Shown: piece by piece, positions 53,328 to 64,000 of the stretch
Numbering within the stretch: the stretch's first letter is position 1
Layout of the letters: the number at the start of each line of letters is the position of its first letter
Source: Parus major
Lineage: Eukaryota; Chordata; Aves; Passeriformes; Paridae
Direction: 5' to 3'
Length of the DNA stretch: 64,000 nucleotides
NCBI RefSeq assembly: GCF_001522545.3
Contig: NC_031773.1
Coordinates: forward strand, 38,879,188-38,943,187
Notes under the pieces: model-generated
The model's input: only the letters and a program-made list of their open reading frames with translations
The model's database searches: none
Told to the model about the DNA's origin: nothing
Translations under genes and position numbers: made by a program

Positions 53328-56100
53328 CTTTGATATCTATCTTCCCAAGCCTTAATATGGGAAGACAATTATTTTTCATCACAATTTCAGCCTCATATTA
53401 AAACTTTAAATCCAAAAGATTTTGTCTAAAGGAACCCTTAGAGCCACACTTATGGGACAAGAGCTATATAGTCAGCTATTGAAAATCTGTCATGCATCAT
53501 AGCTGTAAATATTATGGTACTATAAAAACTATGAAAAACTGAAAACAATTTATTTTAAATTGTTTACATCTATCTGTCTTAATGAAACCCTGCTATGAAA
53601 TGAAGACAAATGCTGCAATTTTCACAATTATTAAGGGCCCTACAAATGCAGTTCCCACAATTTAATTTTTTTTTTCCTGCAGATTTCACAAAATTGCAGT
53701 AAAGAGAAGAGAAGAGAAAATATAGGGGAGATGTGACCACACTTTGTGAGATTTTTTTAAAAGTACCTAAACTATTGAGACATTTCATGTTTTCTTCAGC
53801 CTTGGCTATCTAAGGCCTCTCCAAATCCCTTAGGCAGCTTTTAATTCTCCATTTTCCATTTCACATTCTAATTCTATCTCTTAAGAAATAGAAAATATGT
53901 AAAGCAATACTAACCCTTACAAAAAAATGAAACAAAATTATCCTCCTGAAATCCTTCAGAAAACTCCCTCCATTCTCCTCATACTTCAGAGCAAACAGCA
54001 ATTTATATAATTTTTGTACTTACAACTTTATATATCCATATTATCAAAGTTGTACTACAGATTCAACTTTTATTTTGAAATTTTTTGTATTATCGTTAGA
54101 TCCCATTCAAATTAATAAAATTCCACTAATAGCTAGTCTTCTCAGTGTAATAGCTGAAATAATTTTGTTATGAATTTATAGGCATATCTCACAACAATGT
54201 TCCTGTAAATGTTGAATATATTTTTTAGGAATTATTGTGTCTGAGTACAAAAAAAAAAAAATTGAACATATACCAGAAGTCAAATTACAGGTTATAGATC
54301 AAAAATACATGGATAAAGATGTTTTGGAAAGGGCTGTCCTACACAATTAAGAACCAGTGTATTATGTTTACTAGAAGCATATGTTTCTGTTTTCTTCCAG
54401 TGCTTTAAGAAAAGGTTGGGAAATTCAGATAACAGCTCTTTCTTCTAATGTATGATTGAATAATTATTTGATGTTCTGTTTCTTCTGTGCCTGTTCACTC
54501 AGAAAATTTTGCTGCTTGCAACAATATATGAGATGTTTTGTGGCTGACTGCCACAAATTCTTTTACTTTATCATAATATTAGCATGGGCAAAATTAATGG
54601 TCCTTTATTTCATGCTCCAAGACAAACAACCTTGCAATGACAAGTATTTAAATAAAAAAAATGATGGATTATACTTCTTTGGTAATTTTTTGAAGGGTAT
54701 TAGAACTCTTTGGCAACTGCCTGTAACCACTTATTTCTACAGTATCACAAACTTCAATTTCATGGAAAAGTGGTCTGCAAAGGATGCTTGTTTCACTGAT
54801 CAGTCTTTAACTTCTCTGAATGTTTTAGTGTGCTTAATATAACTTTGCGTTGTAAAATGTAAGATATTCTGTATCTATTGATAAAAAAAATAGCCATTGT
54901 TAATCACAAAAAAAATATTCAGCCAACTTTTCATCTCTACTTTGTGTTTTATTCAGAGATTTTCTTCTTATATCAGGCATAACAGCAGGATCTGTGTGAC
55001 TGTCTTCAGTTCTCAGTGCTTACTGCCTGGAGTATTATTTTAAAACAGTTTGTTTCAGTATGCCAGGAGTTACACCAGTCAGGAATCTGCTGAATACTAG
55101 ATTTATGCACTTGTTTATGGGCATTACCTCTGGTAATTCAGGGTAGAAGTTAGCTGATGGAAGTAGCAACTTAAACCACTTCAATTAATGCATAGTTATT
55201 ATAAGAAATACAAAGCTTATCAGGTTTGTAAGCTATAATGTTGGTTATTCTTTTTCACCTGGTATATTGCTCACACTGATGACACTTTTTTTTTTTTTCA
55301 GAATCCTAGATACTTTGTACTTGGTCTTCTTTTTTTCCAAAAATAACCTTTATTGTATATTTTTGAAATTAATCTCTTGTATTTTTTATTGCTGAGATTA
55401 ATTTTATGTAATTTTTAATGTCTCAAAGATGTAATCAGAGTATTGAGCTATTTTCTAGGTTGTTTTAGAGCAGGGGGAGATAATAGACACTGTGAAAGTG
55501 CTGTGTCTGTGTCATAGTAAACTATCTAGATGGATATGACTTGCACATACAGGTGATAAATGTGATTGTAGGAGGCACTTGATAACTGTCAGAGATCCAA
55601 GGTTATCTCAAATAGTATTAGTCAAATATCTGGGTTAAAATACTTGATTCCAGACTCCCTAGCTTAATGACTATGGAAGATCAAGAAAATTCTGCAGGTC
55701 TTGCACACATCTGTCTCACTGTTTTACACAAAATATTGTTAAAAAAAACATGGAAATGCAAACAAACAAAAAGAAAACCAAAATAAATAAAACTTAATTA
55801 ACATAATGGTGTTCAAGGACAGGAATTCTTTAACCTGAAAAGGTTCAGGAATTGTCTCAAAGAGGGGAGAGAGCAGGTATTAGTAATTCCATTTTTTGAA
55901 CAAGTACTGCAAACCTTAGGAATGGGTGGCCATGAAGTGAAAAGACAGGACACAGTCAGCCCTGTGCAGTTTTTTTTTTAAACCCTGCAGAAATCCAGGT
56001 GCCAAAGAAATTCTTCAAAACTGCTGGATCCAACAGCAGCTTATTAACAGAACATAACACTTTTTCTAATAGAACCTCAGATATGATTTCTGGGTGGTTT

Positions 56101-56138
56101 TAGGTAGGTAGGTAGGTAGGTAGACAGACAGACAGACA
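56101..56138. repeat. Compound (TAGG)n(GACA)n microsatellite
   Basis: Five and a half TAGG units (56101-56122) followed directly by four GACA units (56123-56138), with no interruption. Confidence 0.95.
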
Positions 56139-59100
56139 TCTGTGTGCCTGCTTGTGTATCTAGGTGAATAGGAAACACCATTTATTTTGCCTGTCTCTGA
56201 ACACAATAGCTGCTGGCCAGCAATTATTACAAATTAATTAAAAATTATTATATTGAGGAGACCTCTGAGCCTCTATAAAAAATTCTCCCTCTACTTTTTA
56301 AAAGATACATGTTTTCCAGTCCCTTTCATAATATATTTTGCCTAGTTATTGTTAGAAGCAAAGAATGAGCTAAAGCTCAAGTTAACAGAAAGAACAAGTT
56401 CTGCCTTGGTCACCTACAGTTACTATAAGCCCATAACAAATGAGTAATTATTCTTAGAAATTTATGCATTCAGATATTACTTCAGGATAGTTTAGTGAAT
56501 TGAGCTATTATGAGTATATATTTGAATCTAACTGGATAGGAAATAGACAATTAATATATTTCCAAACTATATTATCAGCACTGTGTCTTGCTTTTCTTGG
56601 ACAAATTTCTTTCACTACTCAGACACATTACCTGACATCTCTCCATAGAACTGGGGGACAACATAGATCATCTGCTTTACATGTGGTCCACATGCACACA
56701 CATGGTAATTTTCTTAAGAAAATACTCCTAGCCTTGGAGCTTTTTTTCCTTATTTATAATATTCAGCAAATATTTGTTGATAAATATTTTCACAAATTTT
56801 TAAAGGAAAAATCACATTACATTGATTGTGGAAAAGACTAAAAAACATATAAAGATGTAGTCATGTTCTTCTATTCATATGATTGCTATTATGAAGAAAA
56901 TCTGTGAGGGTTTATATATTGACAAAAACAAAGAAGGAAAATCTCTGTAACTCAAATAAGCCATTACAAATTTTAATTTTGTGGTTTTACTTTGTGAATA
57001 CAGAGGGGAACTGAAACTTTTCAAAAGGACAAACCAGTAGAAAAACTATATGAGTGCACTAAGTTTGATTGGATTTTACTTTTCCTTTCAAAAGAACATT
57101 TCCACTCCAAACTTACTTTTGTGTTTATTTTCTTCACCTAGTTTCATGATACATACTTACATTTTACTAGGCCTAAAATATCCCTAATTTGATGAACTTT
57201 AATACACATAAATGAGATAATTTAACAAATAGAAGTTTGTCACAGCTGACTGATCAATTCTGTTGGTTTTTCAGTTCTGTAAGTCTTAATTCAGAAAGTC
57301 CTTCCTTTCAGCACTAATATGGATATCCATTTCTGATAATGGACAAGACACAGGGTTTACATTTTTATAGGTTTTATCCTCTTTGCTGTCTTTCTCTGTG
57401 ATTCTGATTTGTTTGCCTCCTCTTGTAGTTGCGTTCTCAGGCTACTTGGTCTGGTCTCAAAAAGGATGTTTAAAATACAAGATAAAAACGGTGCCCAATT
57501 TCTCGCATGATGCCAAAGTCAATGAGGGGTGTGTTACCTACCAGTGGAATCAAGAACTTCAAGGCTGATCTCTCATTCTTAGTCTAATTTTCAGGGGTTC
57601 ATACAAAACCACAATTGGCTTCAGGAGAGAATGACAGCTTCTTTGTAAAAACATCTGAAGCTGAAGATGATAGTCCTTGATTTTGCTCAAATGCACCAGA
57701 AGATATTAAAGTAAGATTGTAACATGGGCAAGTGTCCAAACACCTTCTCATTAACCACTGAAGATGGTGCTTGTTTTGCTCACCCTTTTGGGAATTATCT
57801 AGGTAAATTTTGTGGATAGTCACTTTTCTAGCCCAGAGTAGCAGGATGCAGGTATGGTGTCTCTCTGGGAATGAACTTGCAGTTACACCTTTCCTGAAAA
57901 TATGAATGCAGGAAAAAAAGAAGCAAAGATCTATTTTAAAACGTTTTTGTAAAATAGTTGAGCTTTCAGCTGTCTGAAATCTCATTTAGCTTCTGATGTC
58001 CTCCTCCCTCCTTTTCCATTTAAATTATAGAAAAAGGCTTTAGTCTTTTCAGTTCAAAATGTCATCTTCAAATTGTAGACTTTCACAAGGTACCTCCTTT
58101 GACACTGTTATATTTTTATAATGAACTGTTTCCATTAGAGACCCCATTTTTCAAGGATTTATTTAGGCATCTCCAATTCAATTTGCTTTAGATTTTATCT
58201 TGGCATGATTGCTTGTTTACCTACTATTATTCATCTTTGTGTCTCCATATACAAAGAGAGATCGCTCATTTATATAGAATTGAAAAGGAGTGTATATTTA
58301 TAAAATAACCATGCAAAAAGCCTTGAAGTCTCATAGTTTTGCTAATGGTTTTAGGTATTTCAGAGTAGGTTTCTCCTCAAGCCTAAGCATCCTGCTTTGC
58401 ACATTATTTTTAACTGAATAAAGAGGAATTATAAGGTTGAAAAATATGAAGATAGTGGCTTAACCCCCTTATGGAAAATATGTTTTATCAATGTGATCAA
58501 AAAACATGAGAGGAAATTAGAGTAAATTCCACTTGATTTATATTTAGGTAACTACTACAGACAGAATGTAGCCTTGTTTTCTACTTCATTAGAACATGAA
58601 TCTTTATTCATGTTCCCCAGCCCTATTTTCTAGACCTCAGATACCCAGGAAGAACTTACATAGCACTAGATGTCTTCATGGGGTGGGAATCATGTCCCAG
58701 ACATCTATAGCCTCAACTATTAATGAAGGATTTTCTGCTTAAGCAATCTGCTGAGCCTGACACCCAAAGAATGCTGTTTGTGCGATTTTATGAAACATTG
58801 TAGGTCCTTCACCACCTCTTACTGATGCCTGAATTTCTTGGTGTCAGTGACAAGTCAATAAAACCTTACACATACTTGGTCATGCATCTTGGTGTTTTCC
58901 AATTGGTAGGGTGTGATACCCTTGTTTATGTTCATATTACATGACTTTTTTCAGGTGGTTTCCAAAGCTGCTTAGCTTCCAAGATGAGGCAAGAACTGTT
59001 GCATCATGGTGGTTTGAATTGAACAGATTAAAAGATATAGTGAACTTCTTGGCAAAACCAGTTTTGTCTTTCTGACAGTGGTTCAAACTTCTCATCGGAA

Positions 59101-60833
59101 AGATTTGTACAGCTTGAGGCCTCAGTGCAAACTTTTCCCAGAGTACCATCAAAACTGACTTACTAAGAACCAGAAAAGGGTCAATGTTTCAGTTACAGAA
59201 GAAAAGGAGTTGCTTCAGAACAAGAATGTTTATTTCCTTTTCTTTCTTTTATTTTCGTGTAATAGATTATTTATTTATTCCCCAAATCAAATCCTCCCTG
59301 GATTTTTCTTTATTTATATGCCTGTGCATATACTTCTGTGCAAGAAAGACATACACATTCCAAAAAGTGAACTGGAAATCAAGGGATGGACTGCATGGAG
59401 AGTCTGCATTAATTACCCAATGTGTGGGCAGACAAGGAGACGACAGAGGGTTAGAGCCAACAATTTTAAAAGTACCTTATGGACTTAATTACCAAAGTTC
59501 AAAAAGTCTTCAAAAGCCAATTAGAACTGTTATTTGTAATAGCTAAAGCAATTAATATGGAAATATAACAAGAATGAGCCCTTTAGTTTGAGAACCCTGA
59601 GGAATACTTTGTTACAGTTCTTTCAAATCACTTTCAGAAATTTGGACAGAAAATTGAATGGGGATTTCCTGCTGTTGTGTAAGATAAACAGAACATTTTT
59701 CTGCATGAGTAACACACTGTAGTTGCAACACTCTGTAGTGAAATCTCATATCTGAGTGAAACAAAAAGTTACAGAAAAGGTATGACTGAAGACCACTAAC
59801 ATTGGTCATGAGTTAATGGTGCATTTGAGAATCATTTACACTGGGAGATTATTGTTGTCTTCTAATAACCTTATTAAGGCTTTATCAGGCAGACAAGGGC
59901 TCTGGAAGTGAGAAAAACAGAACATTTAATTCCATCTACTAGATTTACTAGAGGTAATGATGGAAGAATATATTTTTGCTGTATCTAAGCAGTTATACAA
60001 AGCATTTATTATTTTTTCTATAGAAGAATCTTATTACTGTCTTCTTAACCTTGAGTGCATCCCAGAGCACATCTGTTACACTGTTGGATACAGTGGCAGC
60101 AGAAATAGAACACTATTTACAGAAATGCATAGAAGTTTCATAAAAGAATAGACATCTCTCCATACCTATTTCTATCTAGGATTTAAATGGTCTACATCAT
60201 GTTAATATTTTTCTGTACTATTGCATCTTGGAAAATTCCATCTTTGAAGTTTTCAGTATATTACTGGTCTTGGAGATGTACTTTTAACTTTAGACATTTG
60301 GTCTGTATTAAAAGTTTTCTGTCTTCAAACAATATTCAAAGTTAGTAAGCACCAAAACAGGGAAGGTTGCCACTTTACAGCACTAAAAAGCATGTACAAA
60401 ATATGCTTGTAAAATAAATACTAAATGTTTTCCCATTAACATGTGCCTATACACGTTTTCATGGTGTCAGACCATGTTTGAGAATGCAAAAATAATTGTA
60501 TCTTAAAACTAATTTCTAAGAAACTCTGTGTGTTACAAATGCAGACAAACATATTTAATAGTTTCTCATTTTTGGAATACAGCCTAATGTTCTCTTTACC
60601 TTTTTCACTAAATAGATCAAGAAAATACGATGGAAATATATCTTGAGGCAGATCCTGAGCTGGCCAATATAGCTACTATACTGGGGTTTATATCAGCTGA
60701 ATATTTGGCCCATTCTGCACTGTGCTGTGTTTCATTGATTGCTTCAGCAATGTTTCCTTGTATTCTACTGACCACTTTTATGCAACCATCACCACTTAAA
60801 ACATAGAGATGGTACTATATAACTCCTTTAATT

Positions 60834-60867
60834 ACAACAACAACAACAACAACAAAACAACAACAAC
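60834..60867. repeat. (CAA)n microsatellite
   Basis: Eleven CAA-type units with one extra AA interruption. No element body upstream was recognised. Confidence 0.95.
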
Positions 60868-63284
60868 CTGAAAATTCATTGCTTCATGTGCACACTTAGA
60901 ATGAGACTCCTCATTACAATTTTTCCAAATTACAATTTTTTCACCCTATGCTAAATACAGGGATTAAAAGTTCCAATATAAATCACATTCTGCAGGGGAT
61001 GCTGTCTTCACGGGAGGATGAGCAGTGGAGTGGCTCAAACCTGAGGAAGTATACCCACAACAAGAGAAAATAATTAAACACCAAATTATGAGGTAAAAAC
61101 GAGGAATATCATATTTAATTTAGAAATTTCCTGTGAAGAGAAAGAGCTGACTCCCTGTTCAGTTCTTAAAAGAGTGAGCTTAGGAACTTAACAAAAAGGA
61201 TTCCATAGTTTTTATGCTATATGAAGAGAAGCTTTAAATTAGGTACTGAGATCTTTCACATCCCTCTCATGCTCACATCAACATTTTTTATTGGTTTCCT
61301 TGAGATGTTTACCCAGTATGCTGGCACTAACATGTTCCATTAATTTTGAATTAACTCTCTTCATCTACTACATGGTTAGGTTAGTTGTCTTCCTAAGGGT
61401 TATGAGTTCTTCCAACTGTTCATGTTAAATTGTCAGCCAGTTTTCAATACGGATCCCATGTTTACTTTTCTTATATTGATAGGAGCAGGAAAAAAAAACA
61501 CCTCAGTATGTTTAAAGGTATAGTGATTTATGACATTGAAAAATGTTCATTCCTCAGTTTTTCTATGCTATCTCTGTATTAACATTCAATGGTTGTAACA
61601 TCTGTTGCAAATATAAACCAGACCCTGAACTGATTCAGGTTAAAAACAAATCTCAGAAAAGGATTATTTTTTTAGTAGAATTATTCCATTTGAACTAAAA
61701 CTCCATGAAATGCTATAGTGGTGTGTAAGTGATGGCAAAATACAGTCCAGAATAAGAATGAAAAGCCAAGGGGAATAAAAGAGGTGGGAACATTTCACCT
61801 GGAATTGTAGCCAAAGTAAATTACTTGACAGAAATTTGGCAAAATTTTATTTTTTTTCTTTTTTTCTACAATGGGTGGGTGTTAAAGAAAAATGTCCATC
61901 TAAAAGAAATTCAATCTAGGATCCTTGTCCTTCACTAGCGATGATTTAATACACATCTGCAGAAGATCTTGATGTAGTTAAATCTCTTAATTGTCCTGTG
62001 GTGCACCAAGTCCAATTCCTATTTGGATGAATTGGTACTTTTATAAACATTTCAGATGTACAGTGAAGCCCTTTTTGTCAACTCTGAGGATATACATGTT
62101 TCAGCTGGTAGTATAGGTAAATAAAAGATTAAGCAGTTGTGGACATTTTGAATTACTTTTCCAATGACTTTTATAAACATGAAATCTTGGAATTCTGGCT
62201 AAATTCCATGAGATGCTCGGGAAATTTGCAAATCTTAAACATAAATATTTTTTTTTTCCAAATTACATAACTCAGAAAATCTCATTCTAAACTAGTGCAG
62301 CAAATAATTTTCTGAATCACTGCACACACATAATTAAACATGAAAAATAAGCAAACAAGGTTTTTGAAGTTCTCTATGTTCTGAAATTGTTATGTCTAAA
62401 GGAGCATCAATAATAAGCCATAAAATCCAAACAGGATGCATATCCTCTTTGAGAGAGATCTCAGATGGGCATTTTGAAAGGGAAAAGTCTGTCTGCAGTT
62501 AAAGGGAAAGACTCTGCTGAAGTCCAATATTATACTGTTCTCAGTATAAGAACATCTGCATCGTCCTACCTTGTATCCTATTGTTACAGGGTTTATTTGT
62601 CCGATATTTGACTCAACATTGATTCCTGGCACTTCTGTTCTTGATTATGCTGTACAGTTTGTTGTCATAATGTGGTAAGACCTTACAAGACAACTTGCAC
62701 TTGGGGTTTGAAGAAAGCTCAGTAGTGGGTATTATAACACAGTTTTATGTTTATAAGCTGTAACTCAATCTAATGTTTCTAGATGAGAAAAGCTAGAATA
62801 CGACAGACAAATTTTATTGGAGAAATGGAAGCAGTTTAAACTGATTGCTTTCCAGATGTCACATTACAGATTTTCTCAATATATTTGTTTACCTTCTTTG
62901 CCAAATGAATCCTGTCTCCTTTGAACCATCTCTAACACTGAAGGCCGTGTCCGTCACTGATGAGATGATGGACAAGTTCACCCATAATGAACCTGTGGAA
63001 GAATATAGCAAAAAAAGTAATTTTGGTAGTGTGCAAACATTTTCATGTTTTGAAGCCCATGTGAAAAATCTGCTTCTTGCACACCTCACAGTAAATGGCA
63101 TTCTGAAGAAAGAAGTTTCCACCTGTATTTACTGCAAAAACTGAAAAGTGAAAGCCTAGCCAAGCTGCCAAAATCTATGTGTAGTAGAGGGACAAGCCAG
63201 TTTTTTGAAAATTCACTGCACCAATTTTACAGTGATTTGAACTGTAATATTAAAGCTAAAATTTTCATATTTAATGAATAGTGT

Positions 63285-63522
63285 TAGACCAATGAATATG
63301 ACCGGGTTCCCCAGAGCCCCATACTGCCTGACCTTGAGCTTTTGCATGGATGGCTATCCAGTCCTTCTCTGGCAACCAGTAACTCACTGCTCCTACAGTC
63401 ATGAAGTGTTCCACATATCTCATCTAAATCTCTGCACTTTCTCTCTTTTAAAAACTTATTTTAAAAGGACTCTCCATTGTTCTATCATCATCTACCACAC
63501 TCCCTCTTTTTATAATTTATAA
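63285..63522 (-). mobile_element. CR1 LINE 3' UTR fragment
   Basis: The plus strand reads, in order, the antisense of the CR1 3' UTR: ccagagccccatactgcctg, then gcatggatggctatccagtc, ctctggcaaccagtaactca, the block ctaaatctctgcactttctc, and tgttctatcatcatctacca with cactccctc. These match the remembered CR1 antisense blocks for the CTCCAGGGATGG, CTCTGGGCAACC, CTAAATCTACCCTC and TGTCCTATCACTACA segments. The element points to the minus strand. The terminal 40-60 bases with the octamer repeats are missing or too decayed to see. The 82-aa open frame at 63274-63522 is an artefact of this repeat. Confidence 0.86.
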
Positions 63523-64000
63523 TTTTTACACTATCAGTATTTTAATAAAAAAATTCCTTTTTAATAAATGAGTTTATATTATCTCAGTTTTGTTGAATTT
63601 TGCAAACTTAATAACTTAAAATTTTAATAGGTCATATCCTGATCATAGCTATATAAGGAACATGGAAATAAATACTTGACCCATCTGTATTTTTCAACAA
63701 TATTGTGAACATTTACAAATTATTTCAAAGGTCTGATAACTGTATCTTCCCTAATTTAAAACTATCTGTTTTTCTATTTGTGTCCTGGAAGAGAAGATAC
63801 CAGTAAATATGGATTAAAAAAGTTACCAGACAAGAAGATAAACTCTAATAAGGTATTGTTCAGTCTCTATGACACAAAATAAATCTGTATGTAATTCAAT
63901 AAAGTCATTCATTGATGCAATAATCTCTCAACCTGCAATCTTTAGATTAGGATATTTGTAATTGAAAACCAAAACAAAATGTGTGGACTACTGGGGTGGC
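63523..64000. other. Unique AT-rich non-coding DNA to window end
   Basis: No gene, repeat or signal recognised beyond short A/T runs. Confidence 0.6.

Larger units (their letters stand above)
53328..63284. other. Unique AT-rich non-coding DNA
   Basis: About 10 kb without a recognised gene. Frames up to 128 aa (54456-54842 plus; 57599-57985 minus) match no family I know. Simple repeats are A13 at 54249-54261, T13 at 55286-55298, the compound tetranucleotide at 56101-56138 and (CAA)n at 60834-60867. Two spots deserve a check for exons, 57404-57568 and 62890-63144; neither is convincing. Confidence 0.5.

Noticed and set aside
57599..57985. 128-aa minus-strand frame
   Set aside because: No domain recognised and no neighbouring exon signals. 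Treated as chance.
62396..62632. Minus-strand frame with a good splice-donor-like AAG|GTAGGA near 62572
   Set aside because: The lead-in has no convincing polypyrimidine tract, and a stop (TAA) lies in the same frame shortly upstream. No protein family was recognised.

Overview
The window looks like an ordinary AT-rich, mostly non-coding stretch of a bird chromosome. It could be an intron or an intergenic gene desert. The main evidence is seven decayed CR1 LINE remnants, including the typical avian CR1 3'-end sequence, plus one LTR of the kind I remember from avian ERVL elements. The repeat load is otherwise low. Crocodilians and turtles also carry CR1, so the bird call is an inference. It rests on the LTR, the low repeat density and the short CR1 copies.

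I recognise no protein-coding gene, tRNA, rRNA, CRISPR array or CpG island. The longest open frames (192 aa at 42312-42890 and 163 aa at 444-935) lie antisense to CR1 remnants. They are explained by the higher GC of those remnants rather than by genes. The remaining open frames are 138 aa or shorter and resemble no family I know.

Layout: 375-1240 CR1 reverse-transcriptase (RT) remnant (+); 1241-9530 unique AT-rich DNA; 9533-9832 CR1 remnant (+); 9833-26741 unique DNA with possible conserved non-coding elements near 14.7-15.4 kb; 26742-27590 CR1 remnant (-); 27591-34989 unique DNA with an AT microsatellite; 34990-35492 internally deleted CR1 (+); 35493-40992 unique DNA with an unidentified GC-richer patch at about 38790-39160; 40993-41443 ERVL-like solo LTR (+); 42236-42895 CR1 remnant (-); 42896-53242 unique DNA with an AT hairpin-forming repeat; 53243-53327 CR1 3' tail (-); 53328-63284 unique DNA with microsatellites; 63285-63522 CR1 3' UTR (-); then unique DNA to the end.

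No genes act together here, and I found no convincing undescribed biological system. The points most worth a second look are the unidentified GC-rich patch, the possible conserved non-coding blocks, an Ala-for-Asp change at the RT catalytic motif in two CR1 copies, and CR1 copies joined across internal deletions. All repeat identifications rest on remembered consensus features, not on a database search.
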